Notes: generated from the sequence alone by a model not told the origin. A stretch of 64,000 nt of DNA from Martinezella tropici (GCF_003287875.1 NZ_QMKK01000030.1:1-64000), one strand, 5' to 3'; positions 30,694-39,765 are shown, counted from the first letter of the stretch. Numbers and translations: made by a program.

Positions 30694-31571
30694 GCTGACC
30701 TGCGCTCCTCTCGCGCCCGCACCATTACGAAGGTGAAATCGAGCGACCAGCAATTGCCTTTGATCGGCGTCGGGCCTTCAATGCCGCCAACCGGCAGGAA
30801 GGTGCCGACCAGTTCCTGTTTGACGCCGAACAATGCGTCCTGTGACAGATGCGGATCGTGCCCATCATAGACGTGGGTACTGATCGTCTCGAAGCCGGGT
30901 GCCGTGATCGTAAAATGGAGGTGCGCCGGGCGGCGCAGCGGATAGCCGATCGCATGCAGCGTCCGTCCGACCGGTCCGTCGCAGGGCACGGCATAACCGC
31001 CCGGTCGAACCGTCCTATAGGAAAAGCCGCCATCTATATCAGTGCTGAAAACCCCACGCAGATTGAACTCCGGCTGGAGATCCGGCTGCTGGTTCTCGTA
31101 AAACCCTTCCGCATTGGCCTGCCATGTCTCGACCTTCGCGCCGACGACGGGAATTCCATCGAGATCGGTCACGCGGGCATTGACCTGCAACGGCTCGCCA
31201 ATGCCGTCGAGCGATATATTCGCCCCCGAGACAAGCCGGGGTGCATCGGCGCGATAGAACGGGCCGCGCACTGTGTTGGGCGTAGCGCCCTTCGGGCGGC
31301 GGGTATTGATCTCCTCCACCAGCGCCGTCACACCCAGAAGATCGGAGAGCAGCACCCATTCCTGCCGTTTGTGGTCACTTACGTGACCGACTTCGGTCAG
31401 AAATTCGATGGCGTGTCGCCAATCCGCATGGGTCGGCCGCGTTTCCTTGATGGCCTGATGGATATGTCCGACCAGCGCGGTGAGGAAGGCCGGCAGCGGG
31501 CCGGCGCACTGCGCCAGTCGCTCTGCCACAAGCGCAGCCGAATCCGCTTCTGTAAAAGACATAATCACCAT
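30690..31571 (-). CDS. Intradiol dioxygenase 2, hydroxyquinol 1,2-dioxygenase type
   Basis: 293 residues from the ATG at 31571, preceded by GAGGAGG; a second in-frame ATG lies three codons later. N-terminal linker domain (ETRPTHADWRHAIEFLTEVGH) then catalytic domain with Tyr in AEGFYENQQ, Tyr in GGYAVPCDG and the His pair in RPAHLHF. It is the first gene of the nine-gene operon and so closest to the LysR 2 control region, while a second intradiol enzyme ends the same operon. The two differ in the active-site strand (GGYAVPCDG against KFYPIPDDG), which may mean different ring substituents are accepted. Confidence 0.9.
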   Translation of the reverse strand: MVIMSFTEADSAALVAERLAQCAGPLPAFLTALVGHIHQAIKETRPTHADWRHAIEFLTEVGHVSDHKRQEWVLLSDLLGVTALVEEINTRRPKGATPNTVRGPFYRADAPRLVSGANISLDGIGEPLQVNARVTDLDGIPVVGAKVETWQANAEGFYENQQPDLQPEFNLRGVFSTDIDGGFSYRTVRPGGYAVPCDGPVGRTLHAIGYPLRRPAHLHFTITAPGFETISTHVYDGHDPHLSQDALFGVKQELVGTFLPVGGIEGPTPIKGNCWSLDFTFVMVRAREERRSA

Positions 31572-31612
31572 GGCACCTCCTCGACTGTACGTTACCAGCT
31601 CCAAACGTAGCA

Positions 31613-31620
31613 GTTGATGA
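31613..31620 (+). promoter_or_regulatory. GTTGATGA motif upstream of LysR gene 2
   Basis: Same octamer and same 38-bp distance to the ATG as before LysR gene 1. It lies in the 79-bp gap between this LysR gene and the divergent dioxygenase operon. Confidence 0.4.
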
Positions 31621-31650
31621 TTTTTCTGCAGTTTAATATACCTTATTGCT

Positions 31651-32601
31651 ATGAGGATGGATGAACGACACCTGATCCAGCTTGCCGCCGTCGTGCAGGC
31701 CGGTGGCGTGACGGAGGGAGCGGCCCTGCTGGGGCTCACCCAGCCGGCGGTGTCGCGTACCCTTGGCATGCTGGAAAAACGGCTCGGCGAACCGTTGTTC
31801 GTCAAGGGCCGCCGGCCGTTGCAGCCGACCCCGCTGGGCAGGGCGCTTGCCGACCACGGCCAAGCCATGCTGGTGGCTGCGCGCAAGGCCTCGTCGCTTG
31901 TCGACGGCTTCCGACACGGACGGACGGGCGTAGTGCGCGTCGGCGGCACGCCCTTCTTCATGGATGCGCTGATCTCTGGCATGATCGCCGAGTTCCAGAA
32001 TGCCACACCGGACGTGCGCATCGAGCAGAGCTACGGCTACCTGCCGGATCTGCGGGCGGCGATCGACGCCGATCGCATCGACCTCGCCATTTGCCCGATC
32101 GACGTGCTGGACGAGGGCTCCGGCATGCGCTTCCAGGAACTGCTTCCTGGCCGCAACGTCGTCGCCTGCCGTGTCACGCATCCCCTTCTCCTGAGACGCA
32201 AGCTCGCGCCTGCGGAACTCCTCGACTATCCCTGGATTGCCCCGCCCACCGGCAGCCCGCTGTTCGCCGATCTGCACAGCCTCGTCCTCTCGCTCGGCGC
32301 CACCGAGGCGAAGATCCGCTATTCCGGCGGCTCGCTGGTGAGCGCAATCAACTATCTGAAGGCGAGCGATGCGCTCACCATCCTGCCGCACAGCGTCGTT
32401 TTCGCCTATCGCAACGACAAGTCGATCACGGCACTGCCGGTCAATATTCCTCATCCCGAGCGCGCGCTCGGTCTCCTGCGGCGCACCGAGGAAATCCGTG
32501 TCCCGGCAGTCGAGGCCTTCTGCGCCCATATTCGCAAGAGCTTCGAAGACCTCAGGCACCTGATCAAGCGCCATGAGCAGGCGGTGATCTGGAGCCTGTG
32601 A
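31651..32601 (+). CDS. LysR-family transcriptional regulator 2
   Basis: 316 residues: N-terminal helix-turn-helix (LAAVVQAGGVTEGAALLG, then LTQPAVSRTLGMLEKRLG) and an effector domain beginning GVVRVGGTPFFMDALI. It is clearly a paralogue of the LysR protein at 21111, with shared segments such as GEPLFV, GRRP-LQPTPLG and FFMDA. It is divergent from the nine-gene resorcinol/hydroxyquinol operon across 79 bp and is its obvious regulator. Its stop lies 16 bp from the convergent flavin reductase gene of the neighbouring operon. Confidence 0.92.
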   Translation: MRMDERHLIQLAAVVQAGGVTEGAALLGLTQPAVSRTLGMLEKRLGEPLFVKGRRPLQPTPLGRALADHGQAMLVAARKASSLVDGFRHGRTGVVRVGGTPFFMDALISGMIAEFQNATPDVRIEQSYGYLPDLRAAIDADRIDLAICPIDVLDEGSGMRFQELLPGRNVVACRVTHPLLLRRKLAPAELLDYPWIAPPTGSPLFADLHSLVLSLGATEAKIRYSGGSLVSAINYLKASDALTILPHSVVFAYRNDKSITALPVNIPHPERALGLLRRTEEIRVPAVEAFCAHIRKSFEDLRHLIKRHEQAVIWSL

Positions 32602-32617
32602 CGGCTCATGACGCTCT

Positions 32618-33214
32618 TTAAAATGTTGCAGAATCGTCCGGCCATAGGAACAACGGCGCCAAGCCGGCATCGGCCATCGGGCGCAGTCCGTGCCAGGCGC
32701 GGTTGGCATAGACCAAGGCGTCGTCCCGGCGCTCCTCATGCGCCCCGGGAGAGGCCTCAAGGAGTTCGGCTGAGACCAGACAAGCGCCGGGGAGCGGAAA
32801 CAGTCCGCGAACCGCTGCCCGGAACCAGAGGCCGACATCCGGATAATAAGGTTCGCCGCTTTCGAACCGCGCCCAGCGCACGTCAGGCCCGAAACGATCC
32901 CTGCCGCTGGTGGCGCAGAGCCGGGCAAGCTCCCTATCGCTGCGGCGCACGAAATGCACGACCACCGTCTGCGCCCGACGCACAGCGTTCGCACTGGAGG
33001 AATTATCCGACAGGGAGAAAGCCACCATCGGCGGCGAGGCACTGATCGAGATCAGCGAGCTTACCGTCAGGGCCACCGGCCCGTCACCCGGATCGGCGGT
33101 GATGATGGCAACGCCCGCCGGATGGTGGCGGAAGGCCATCATGAAAGCCTCCGTCACGCCGGCAGCGACCGTCGCCGGCGCTTCACGCTCCTGCTTTCCG
33201 GACTGCGCCATCAT
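32618..33214 (-). CDS. Flavin reductase, small component of a two-component monooxygenase
   Basis: 198 residues. The flavin-reductase-like split-barrel is recognisable from AFRHHPAGVAIITADPGDG, VALTVSSLISISASPPMVAFSL and the following polar turn. Such proteins reduce FAD or FMN with NAD(P)H and pass the reduced flavin to a partner oxygenase. Its start overlaps the stop of the acyl-CoA-dehydrogenase-fold monooxygenase gene (ATGATGG over TGA), so the two are translationally coupled and almost certainly partners. It is the last gene of the ten-gene operon. Confidence 0.9.
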   Translation of the reverse strand: MMAQSGKQEREAPATVAAGVTEAFMMAFRHHPAGVAIITADPGDGPVALTVSSLISISASPPMVAFSLSDNSSSANAVRRAQTVVVHFVRRSDRELARLCATSGRDRFGPDVRWARFESGEPYYPDVGLWFRAAVRGLFPLPGACLVSAELLEASPGAHEERRDDALVYANRAWHGLRPMADAGLAPLFLWPDDSATF

Positions 33215-34437
33215 TTCTTCTCCACCAGATCGTAGAACTGCCAGACGCGATCGCTCCACAGCCCGCCGATCTCGCGGCCGGCGGCGCCGACAATGTTGGT
33301 GTTGATCGTGAAATGGTTGGCCGCCACCAGCATCTCACGATAGGTGCGCTGCATCACGCCGTCGCGCAGCGACGCGCCGCCGGCCGCGCGGTAGACGAAG
33401 TGGCAGGCATCGACGCCCGCCTCGTGCACTTCCGACTTGGCGAGATGCACGAGGGTGATCTGCCGCGTGGATACCCGGTTCCCCGCCTCGATCGAGGCCT
33501 CCACGTCGCGCCAGACCTCAAACAAAAAGGCGCGGGCGGCGCGCACGCGAGCTTCCGCACGGCCGTAATCGAACCAGAATTTATCGCTCTCGCCGAGCAT
33601 GCCGGCGCGACCGGTTTTGGTCACGGCGAACTTGGCCATTTCATCGAGCATGCGGCGGGATGCGCCGATCGCCCAGCCCGAATGGCCGATGGCAGCCAGC
33701 CCGACGACGCCGAGGCTGAAGAATTCCTTCTGGCGCTGCGGCTCGGCGGTCATGATCGGGAAAACCATGTCGTCGGCGATGAAGACATCCTTCGCGTCGT
33801 AGTCGATGCTGCCGGTTCCCTGCAGGCCGAGCACGTTCCAATTGCCGAGCAGTCCATGCTCGCCGACCGGCGCATGGGCGCAGAGCACCACGACGTTACC
33901 ATTCTCATCCTTGGCCGGATGACCGTTGCCGTCGTCGAGCAGGGCGGCGGTATGGGTGAATGTGGCGTGGTGAATACCGCTTGCATAGGACCATTTGCCG
34001 TTCAACAGATAGCCGCCATCGACCTTCTTCAGCATGCCGGTCGGCGTGCCCTGACCCGAAAAACGGTTGTCGGTGTCGCCGCCGAAGAGGCGCGAGATCG
34101 CGGTGTCCGGCAGGAAGGCGGCTGACATCGCCCCGATGCAGGCATGTACCATCGACACCCAGCCGGCAGCGCCGCTGTGGTAGGTGATGGCCTCGATCAA
34201 CTGCAGGCCCTGCGTCGGCGAAAGCTGTGCGCCGCCGAGTTCTTCGGTCGCGAAGATATGCGACATACGCAGCGGCTTCAGCGCCTCGAAAGTAGGCTCG
34301 TTCAGCTTGCCGAGCTTTTCGGTGGCGACAGCATTTTCTTCAAGCACCGGCCCGATCTTGCTGATATGCTCGAGAAGGTGGGCGAAGTTCGTTTTGGTGC
34401 CCCAATATGCGGCGCTATGTTTCAAAGGTGCGTTCAT
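33211..34437 (-). CDS. FADH2-dependent monooxygenase (HsaA/TftD/HpaB-like, acyl-CoA dehydrogenase fold)
   Basis: 408 residues with the acyl-CoA dehydrogenase fold: N-terminal helical domain, a middle beta domain (LNGKWSYASGIHHATFTH, then GSIDYDAKDVFIADD) and a C-terminal four-helix domain with VYRAAGGASLRDGVMQRTYREM. This C-terminal region, with a coupled flavin reductase, marks the oxygenase branch that hydroxylates phenolic rings with free FADH2, not a true acyl-CoA dehydrogenase. Its substrate is presumably the compound imported by ABC system 2. The hydroxyl it adds would prime the ring for cleavage, but no ring-cleavage gene lies inside this operon. Confidence 0.88.
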   Translation of the reverse strand: MNAPLKHSAAYWGTKTNFAHLLEHISKIGPVLEENAVATEKLGKLNEPTFEALKPLRMSHIFATEELGGAQLSPTQGLQLIEAITYHSGAAGWVSMVHACIGAMSAAFLPDTAISRLFGGDTDNRFSGQGTPTGMLKKVDGGYLLNGKWSYASGIHHATFTHTAALLDDGNGHPAKDENGNVVVLCAHAPVGEHGLLGNWNVLGLQGTGSIDYDAKDVFIADDMVFPIMTAEPQRQKEFFSLGVVGLAAIGHSGWAIGASRRMLDEMAKFAVTKTGRAGMLGESDKFWFDYGRAEARVRAARAFLFEVWRDVEASIEAGNRVSTRQITLVHLAKSEVHEAGVDACHFVYRAAGGASLRDGVMQRTYREMLVAANHFTINTNIVGAAGREIGGLWSDRVWQFYDLVEKK

Positions 34438-34480
34438 CTGTTCCTCCTGACAATCTGGTGTGTTCTCGCGGCAAGCTGTC

Positions 34481-35260
34481 TCAGCCGGCGAGGAAATCGC
34501 CGATGGCGGTCACCACGCGCGGGTCCTCCTGCATGGCGAAATGACCGACATCCGGCACCATGAAGGTGCGGGCGTTCGGAATGCGTTTTTCCCAGAGCGG
34601 CGCCTGCGACGCGGGCAGCATTCGGTCCTTCTCGCCCCAGACGATCAGTGTCTCGTTCGGGATGCGGGAAACCCAACGGCCGAGATTGGGATGGCCCATG
34701 CCGTAGGCCTTGACGATATTGCCAAGCGCCTGCGCCTCCTTCTCGCGGGCGGCAAGGAAGGCGTCGAGCGGCGGGCATTCGGCTCCGCCTGGAAAATAGC
34801 GCAAGGCAATGTCGATATTATGCGCGAGATAGCCGGGTAGCGCCTCGGGCGCGATGGCCGACAGGTCGGCGCCGGGGTGATCTGGATCGTTGAGGCCAGC
34901 CGGCGCATTCAGCACCAGCTTGCCGAAACGCTCGCCTGCGACGACGGCCATTTCGGCAGCCATCCAACCGCCCATGGAGTGGCCGACGAGATGCGGCCGA
35001 TCGAGGCCAAGGGCGGCGACCAGATGCAGGTTGTGGACAATGATATCCTGCATGCCGGTGATATGCGGCGCTTCGCCGCTGTCGCCGAAGCCGGGATGAT
35101 AGGGCAAGTAGATGCGGAAGCGATCGGCGAGGCCCCGCGCCCATTCCGTGCCTTCGATGGTGGCGGCGCCATGCAGCGCGAGCACGGCGGGGCCCCTGCC
35201 GATGACGCGTACAGCGGTCGCAACACCTTCGATGTCGTAATGCACCGTTTCGAAATTCAT
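34481..35260 (-). CDS. Alpha/beta hydrolase (C-C or ester hydrolase type)
   Basis: 259 residues from the ATG at 35260, which follows a strong AGGAGGAG site; the frame extending to 35605 is antisense-like over the dehydrogenase gene. Motifs: oxyanion LALHGAAT, nucleophile elbow VGHSMGGWMAAE, acid Asp in VWGEKDRMLPAS and catalytic His in VPDVGHFAMQED, the order seen in meta-cleavage-product hydrolases and esterases. It is soluble. Its place between a dehydrogenase and a ring hydroxylase fits hydrolysis of a side chain or a diketone; the exact substrate is not deducible. Confidence 0.86.
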   Translation of the reverse strand: MNFETVHYDIEGVATAVRVIGRGPAVLALHGAATIEGTEWARGLADRFRIYLPYHPGFGDSGEAPHITGMQDIIVHNLHLVAALGLDRPHLVGHSMGGWMAAEMAVVAGERFGKLVLNAPAGLNDPDHPGADLSAIAPEALPGYLAHNIDIALRYFPGGAECPPLDAFLAAREKEAQALGNIVKAYGMGHPNLGRWVSRIPNETLIVWGEKDRMLPASQAPLWEKRIPNARTFMVPDVGHFAMQEDPRVVTAIGDFLAG

Positions 35261-35283
35261 TCCAATCCTCCTCCTATGCCGTT

Positions 35284-36297
35284 TCAGCCGACCGCGGGCG
35301 TAATCAGCACCTTGCATTGCGTGGTGCGTCGCCTGAGCGCCTCGAATGCCGCTGGCACGGCGGCAAGACCGATCCGACCAGTCACCAGCGCCTGCGGCCG
35401 ATGGCGGCCAGGGCCGAGCGCCTGCAGCGCCATGTCGAACTCCGCCATGGTGAAGAACACGGCGAAGATCACCTGTATTTCCTTGGAAATCGCCGCGAAC
35501 GGGTCCCATGTGTCGCCGCCGACGCAGAGGCCGACTGCGACCACCGTGCCATGCACGCGCACCAGCCGGCAGGCAGCATCGATCAACCCGCGTTTGCCGA
35601 CGCATTCAAAGACGATGTCCGGTGCGCCTCCGGTCAATGCGCGAAACTCCTCCGCCAGCCCCTCCCCGGAGAGTGCGAAGCCGGTGGCGCCGATTTCGGC
35701 TGCACGTTCTGCCTGGTGGCGGTTCAGATCGGCGATGACGACATGAGCAGCTCCCAGCCGCCTCGCCCAGAAGGCGACGAGAAGACCGATGGGGCCGGCT
35801 CCGAGGATCAGCACTCGGTTGCCCGGCTTCAGCCCCGAACGCATGACCGCATGCAGGCCGACTGCGACCGGTTCGGCCAGAGCCCCCTCCTCGATCGGCA
35901 AATCGTCCGGTAGGCGGCGGCACTGACGGGCGGCGACGGTGACGAATTCGGCATAGCCGCCGCCGATCAGCCGCATCTCGGCGCACCACGCGGGTTCGCC
36001 GCGCGAGCAGCTGTCGCAGTGGCCGCAGCCGCGCATCGGCGCGACGGCAACCCGGTCGCCGGTTTTGAAATTCGCGACCTCAGCGCCACAGGTCACCACT
36101 TCGCCGGAAATTTCATGGCCGAGGACACCGCCTCTTTCGAGCGCGAAGGTTTCGGGATCTTCCGTCATGTGCAGGTCGGAACCGCAAATGCCGCAGGCGG
36201 CAACGCGGAGCAATAGCTCGTCAGCGCCGGGCTGCGGCGTTTCGATCGTTTTGACATCGAGCGGCCGTCCGGCCGCCTCGAACAGTGCCGCCCTCAT
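35284..36297 (-). CDS. Zinc-dependent medium-chain alcohol dehydrogenase
   Basis: 337 residues. The catalytic zinc region is CGICGSDLHM with GHEISGEV. The structural zinc lobe carries closely spaced cysteines in CGHCDSCSRGEPAWC. The NAD-binding motif is ILGAGPIGLLVAFWARRLGA with Asp after the second strand (VIADLNRHQ), which favours NAD over NADP. It oxidises or reduces an alcohol/ketone, probably on the side chain of the imported aromatic. It overlaps the LivM gene upstream by 4 bp and is followed by the hydrolase gene after 23 bp. Confidence 0.9.
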   Translation of the reverse strand: MRAALFEAAGRPLDVKTIETPQPGADELLLRVAACGICGSDLHMTEDPETFALERGGVLGHEISGEVVTCGAEVANFKTGDRVAVAPMRGCGHCDSCSRGEPAWCAEMRLIGGGYAEFVTVAARQCRRLPDDLPIEEGALAEPVAVGLHAVMRSGLKPGNRVLILGAGPIGLLVAFWARRLGAAHVVIADLNRHQAERAAEIGATGFALSGEGLAEEFRALTGGAPDIVFECVGKRGLIDAACRLVRVHGTVVAVGLCVGGDTWDPFAAISKEIQVIFAVFFTMAEFDMALQALGPGRHRPQALVTGRIGLAAVPAAFEALRRRTTQCKVLITPAVG

Positions 36298-37331
36298 CGC
36301 GGGTCCTCCAGAAGCGTGCGCCTCGTCGGGAACCAGGAGGCGTTTGTCGCCTTCTGGATCAATCCCCAGAGGCCGCCGCGGGCAAAAAGCGCCATGACGA
36401 GGGTGAGTAGCCCGAGGACGACGAGATAGGTGGCGCCGTACTGTCCGAACAGGCGGTCGGCGACAAAATAGACAAGCGCGCCGATCAGCACCCCTTCGAG
36501 CGAACCGAGCCCGCCCACCATAACGATGAAGATCGCCACATTCGCCCAGGTCGGGCTATAGGCGGCCGGTGGCGTTATGCGCAGCTGCGCCATGAAGTAG
36601 ATGGCACCGGCAAGGCCAGTGCCGACGGCGGCGGCAACCCAGATCAGGAATTTCAGGAGGCCGACATTGACGCCCTGGCTTGCCGCGGCAATCGGATTGT
36701 CTCGCATAGCGACCAGCGCCAAGCCATAGCGCGAACGCAACAGCAGATAGCTGCCGCCGACGGCGACAAGCAGCATCAGCGCCGCCAGTACCGAAATGCC
36801 GATTGCGCGTTCGGTAGGCGTATAGCTGGACATGACACGCAGGCTCATGCCGGCGCCGGCATTGACATAGCTGAAGACGGACGTGGCAAGGCGCATGACT
36901 TCCGCCACCACCCAGGTGCCGATGGCGAAATATGGGCCATCGAGCCGATGCAGCAGGCCATAGGTGAGTGCCGCCAGTATCGCCGGTGCGATGACCGACA
37001 AAGGCATGGCAAGGAAGGGGCTTAAGCCCCAAAGCTGCGCCATGATGAACATTGCATAGGCGGCCGTACCGACGAAGGCCTGCTGGCCGACGGAGACGAG
37101 GCCACCATAACCGGCGAGCAGGTTCCACATCTGCGCGACGGTGATGTAGCAGCATAGTTCAACGACATCGCGGATGAGGCCCTGGCTTGCCCAGAGCGGC
37201 ATCGAAGCGACAGCCGCGAGCAGCGCGACGCTGATAACGAGTGCAATCAGGCTCGAGCGCGTCTGGCGCTGTACGCGCACGGCGGGCCGCGGGACGGCAT
37301 CGGTCAAACGGGCGGCGAAGGCATTGGTCAC
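36294..37331 (-). CDS. Branched-chain-type ABC transporter permease (LivM family), system 2
   Basis: 345 residues, multi-spanning. LivM hallmarks are WNLLAGYGGLVSVGQQAFVG, GPYFAIGTWVVAEV and the loop AMRDNPIAAASQGVN; the C-terminus LVMALFARGGLWGL matches the family. A basic N-terminus of about 25 residues precedes the first membrane segment. It starts 4 bp after the livH stop and overlaps the dehydrogenase gene by 4 bp. It is the second complete Liv-type importer in the window and differs enough from system 1 to be an old duplication. Confidence 0.92.
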   Translation of the reverse strand: MTNAFAARLTDAVPRPAVRVQRQTRSSLIALVISVALLAAVASMPLWASQGLIRDVVELCCYITVAQMWNLLAGYGGLVSVGQQAFVGTAAYAMFIMAQLWGLSPFLAMPLSVIAPAILAALTYGLLHRLDGPYFAIGTWVVAEVMRLATSVFSYVNAGAGMSLRVMSSYTPTERAIGISVLAALMLLVAVGGSYLLLRSRYGLALVAMRDNPIAAASQGVNVGLLKFLIWVAAAVGTGLAGAIYFMAQLRITPPAAYSPTWANVAIFIVMVGGLGSLEGVLIGALVYFVADRLFGQYGATYLVVLGLLTLVMALFARGGLWGLIQKATNASWFPTRRTLLEDPR

Positions 37332-37335
37332 GGCT

Positions 37336-38193
37336 TCAACCCCTTCCTAGGAAGCCCTGGGGACGCAGGGCGAGGATGATCAGAAAAACGAGGTGGCCGG
37401 CGAGGATGCCGAAGCCGGGGTCGATGCGGAATCCCACCGACTGGCTGACCCCGAGCGCCATCGCTCCGAGGAAGGCACCCCAGATAGACCCCATGCCGCC
37501 GATGATGACAGCCTCGAAGGCGTAGATCAGCTGGAAGGCCCCGTCGGCAGGCGCCACGGTCGAACGCAACGACTGGAAGACCGCGGCAAATCCGAGGATC
37601 GCGACAGCGATTGCCGTTGCCCCGGTATAGACCGTCTTCGGGTTGACACCTGTCAGCGCCGCGGCTTCCACATCGGCCGAAGCTGCGCGCAGGGCACGGC
37701 CAAAGCGTGTCGAGCGCAACGCGACATCGAGGCCGCCGGTCAGCACCGTCGCCGTCAGAAGCACGATCACTGGCAAGACGCCGACGAAGAGCGGCCCGAG
37801 TTGGAAGGAGGCATGCACGATGTCGCCGCCGCCTAGCGAGCGGGTGTCGGCCGACCATATCTGCAGCATGGCGTTCTGCAGGGCGATGGAGAGCCCGAAG
37901 GTGGCGATCAGCGAGGGAAGCGGATCGGCGCCGACGACGCGGTTGAGGATGAGTCGCTGCAGGATGACGCCGATGATGGCCCCAAGCACCACGAGGATCA
38001 CCAGCACCGACCACGGGCCGAGCGAGAATGCGGTAGCCAGGCTGATGCCGATCAGCGCCAGGAGGATCACCAGGTCACCATGGGTGATGTTGACGACGCG
38101 CATGACGCCGAACATCAGCGCCATTCCGAGCGCGTATTGGGCATAAAGACCGCCGAGAAGAATGCCCTGGACAAGGCCGTCAAGCCACAGCAT
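37336..38193 (-). CDS. Branched-chain-type ABC transporter permease (LivH family), system 2
   Basis: 285 residues from the ATG at 38193. It begins LDGLVQGILLGGLYAQYALG, the normal LivH N-terminus; the frame extending to 38355 would run far into the ATPase gene and is rejected. VVNITHGDLVILLAL, the coupling loop LRAASADVEAAALTGVN and FEAVIIGGMGSIWGAFLG are as expected for the family. The start overlaps the livF stop by 14 bp. It is the channel partner of the LivM-type protein downstream. Confidence 0.92.
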   Translation of the reverse strand: MLWLDGLVQGILLGGLYAQYALGMALMFGVMRVVNITHGDLVILLALIGISLATAFSLGPWSVLVILVVLGAIIGVILQRLILNRVVGADPLPSLIATFGLSIALQNAMLQIWSADTRSLGGGDIVHASFQLGPLFVGVLPVIVLLTATVLTGGLDVALRSTRFGRALRAASADVEAAALTGVNPKTVYTGATAIAVAILGFAAVFQSLRSTVAPADGAFQLIYAFEAVIIGGMGSIWGAFLGAMALGVSQSVGFRIDPGFGILAGHLVFLIILALRPQGFLGRG

Positions 38194-38908
38194 GGGCCCC
38201 TCCGAAATACGCTTCGCCAATCGCTTCGCGCGAGATATCAGTTGATCGGCCGGTAAGACTGACGCGGCCTTCGAGCATGCAGTAGAGGCGGTTCGACGAG
38301 GAGCGGGCGAGCCCGACGTCCTGCTCCACCAACACGATCGCCGTACCTGTTTCATAGATCGACGGCAGCGCCTGGTAGATTTCCTTCACCACCTTCGGCG
38401 CCAGGCCCAGGCTGATTTCGTCGCATAGAAGTACGCGCGGCTGGCTGAGCAGCGCCCTGCCGATCGCCACCATCTGCTGCTGCCCACCGGACAGGGACTG
38501 CACAGGCACGGCCTGCTTTTCCTTCAGGACCGGAAAGAGCGCGAACAGGCGCTCCAGCGTCCAGCCATTGGCGGCGGATTTGCCGGCATGGTCGATAGCG
38601 ACGCGCAGATTGTCGATGACAGACATGCCGACAAAGAGGCGACGGCCCTCGGGCACGATCGCCACGCCATCGGCCACCATCCGGTGCGGCTTGGCGCCGC
38701 CGACCGGCCGTCCCTCGAGCTGCACCATGCCCGGCGCAACGCTCAGAAGGCCCATGATCGATTTCAGAAGCGTCGACTTGCCGGCACCATTTGCCCCGAT
38801 CAGGGCGACGACCTCGCCCGCGGCAATCTCGAAGTCGATACCGTAAAGAGCCTGAAAATCGCCGTAGCGGGCGACCAGTCCGTGTGTGGAAAGCAGTGCC
38901 GCGCTCAT
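38180..38908 (-). CDS. ABC transporter ATP-binding protein (LivF family), system 2
   Basis: 242 residues. It opens STHGLVARYGDFQALYGI. Walker A is GANGAGKST, the signature SLSGGQQQMVAIGRAL, Walker B LLCDEISLGLAPK, then VEQDVGLARS. It overlaps the LivG gene by 4 bp. It is very like the LivF of system 1, which supports a common origin of the two transporters. Confidence 0.94.
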   Translation of the reverse strand: MSAALLSTHGLVARYGDFQALYGIDFEIAAGEVVALIGANGAGKSTLLKSIMGLLSVAPGMVQLEGRPVGGAKPHRMVADGVAIVPEGRRLFVGMSVIDNLRVAIDHAGKSAANGWTLERLFALFPVLKEKQAVPVQSLSGGQQQMVAIGRALLSQPRVLLCDEISLGLAPKVVKEIYQALPSIYETGTAIVLVEQDVGLARSSSNRLYCMLEGRVSLTGRSTDISREAIGEAYFGGAHAVA

Positions 38909-39633
38909 GCCTCGACCCCCATATAGACCCTTCGCACCTCCGAACTTTGGATGACTTCGGCCGGCACACCTTCTGCGATCTTCTCCCCGAAATTCAGCAC
39001 CAGCATGCGGTCGGCGACGGCGAGCAGCGCGTGCAGCACATGTTCGATCCAGACGATGGTGATGCCACTGTCGCGGATGCGGCGAATAAGCGAGACGAGC
39101 GCCCTGCCTTCCTCGTCGGTCAGCCCGCCGGCAATCTCGTCGAGCAACAGGAGCTTTGGCGACGAGGCAAGCGCACGCGCCAGTTCCAGCCGCTTACGGT
39201 CGAGCAGCGTCAGCGAGCCGGCCGAACGGTTCGCCTTGTCGGACAACTCGCAGGCCTTGAGGATCTCTGCACAGCGCTGATAGCTCTCGGCATCCTTGGT
39301 GCCGCTGCCGAAAAAGGCGGCGACGAGGAGGTTTTCGAAGGTCGTCATACCGACATAGGGACGCGGGATCTGGTAGGTCCGGCCGATGCCGATTTTGCAG
39401 CGGCGATAGGGCGGCTGCCCAACGAGTTTCTGGCCGTCAAAGACCAACTCACCGCCATCGACACGCATGTCGCCGCTGATCAGGTTGAATAGGGTTGTCT
39501 TGCCGGCACCATTCGGGCCGACAATGCCCAGAACCTCGCCAGCGCCGACCGTAAAACTCACCTCGTGCAGGACCTTGAGAGCCCCGAACGATTTGCTGAG
39601 GTCGCGTGCCTCGAGTAGTACGCCGTTTTCCAT
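38905..39633 (-). CDS. ABC transporter ATP-binding protein (LivG family), system 2
   Basis: 242 residues. Walker A is GPNGAGKTT. The signature helix is the divergent SLTLLDRKRLELARAL, parallel to the LivG of system 1. Walker B is LLLDEIAGGLTDEEG and the switch segment is IVWIEHVLHALL. It begins EARDLSKSFGALKVLHEV. A 132-bp spacer without a recognisable gene separates it from the upstream binding-protein gene, room enough for a processing site or an attenuator, though none was identified. Confidence 0.93.
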   Translation of the reverse strand: MENGVLLEARDLSKSFGALKVLHEVSFTVGAGEVLGIVGPNGAGKTTLFNLISGDMRVDGGELVFDGQKLVGQPPYRRCKIGIGRTYQIPRPYVGMTTFENLLVAAFFGSGTKDAESYQRCAEILKACELSDKANRSAGSLTLLDRKRLELARALASSPKLLLLDEIAGGLTDEEGRALVSLIRRIRDSGITIVWIEHVLHALLAVADRMLVLNFGEKIAEGVPAEVIQSSEVRRVYMGVEA

Positions 39634-39765
39634 GCTCCTCCACTCCGGCCTTTTAATGCCGGCGGCGCGTTTGGGCGCGCCCTTCCGATCCTCCGTCCGA
39701 TCCGCCCCGGCCCGATCGCATCAAGCAGGGGCGGTATCTCGCTTTGCCTTGGCTTCACGCCTTGT

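Noticed and set aside
33211..34437. Reading the acyl-CoA-dehydrogenase-fold protein as a true acyl-CoA dehydrogenase
   Set aside because: The coupled flavin reductase gene and the C-terminal domain type point to an FADH2-dependent monooxygenase.
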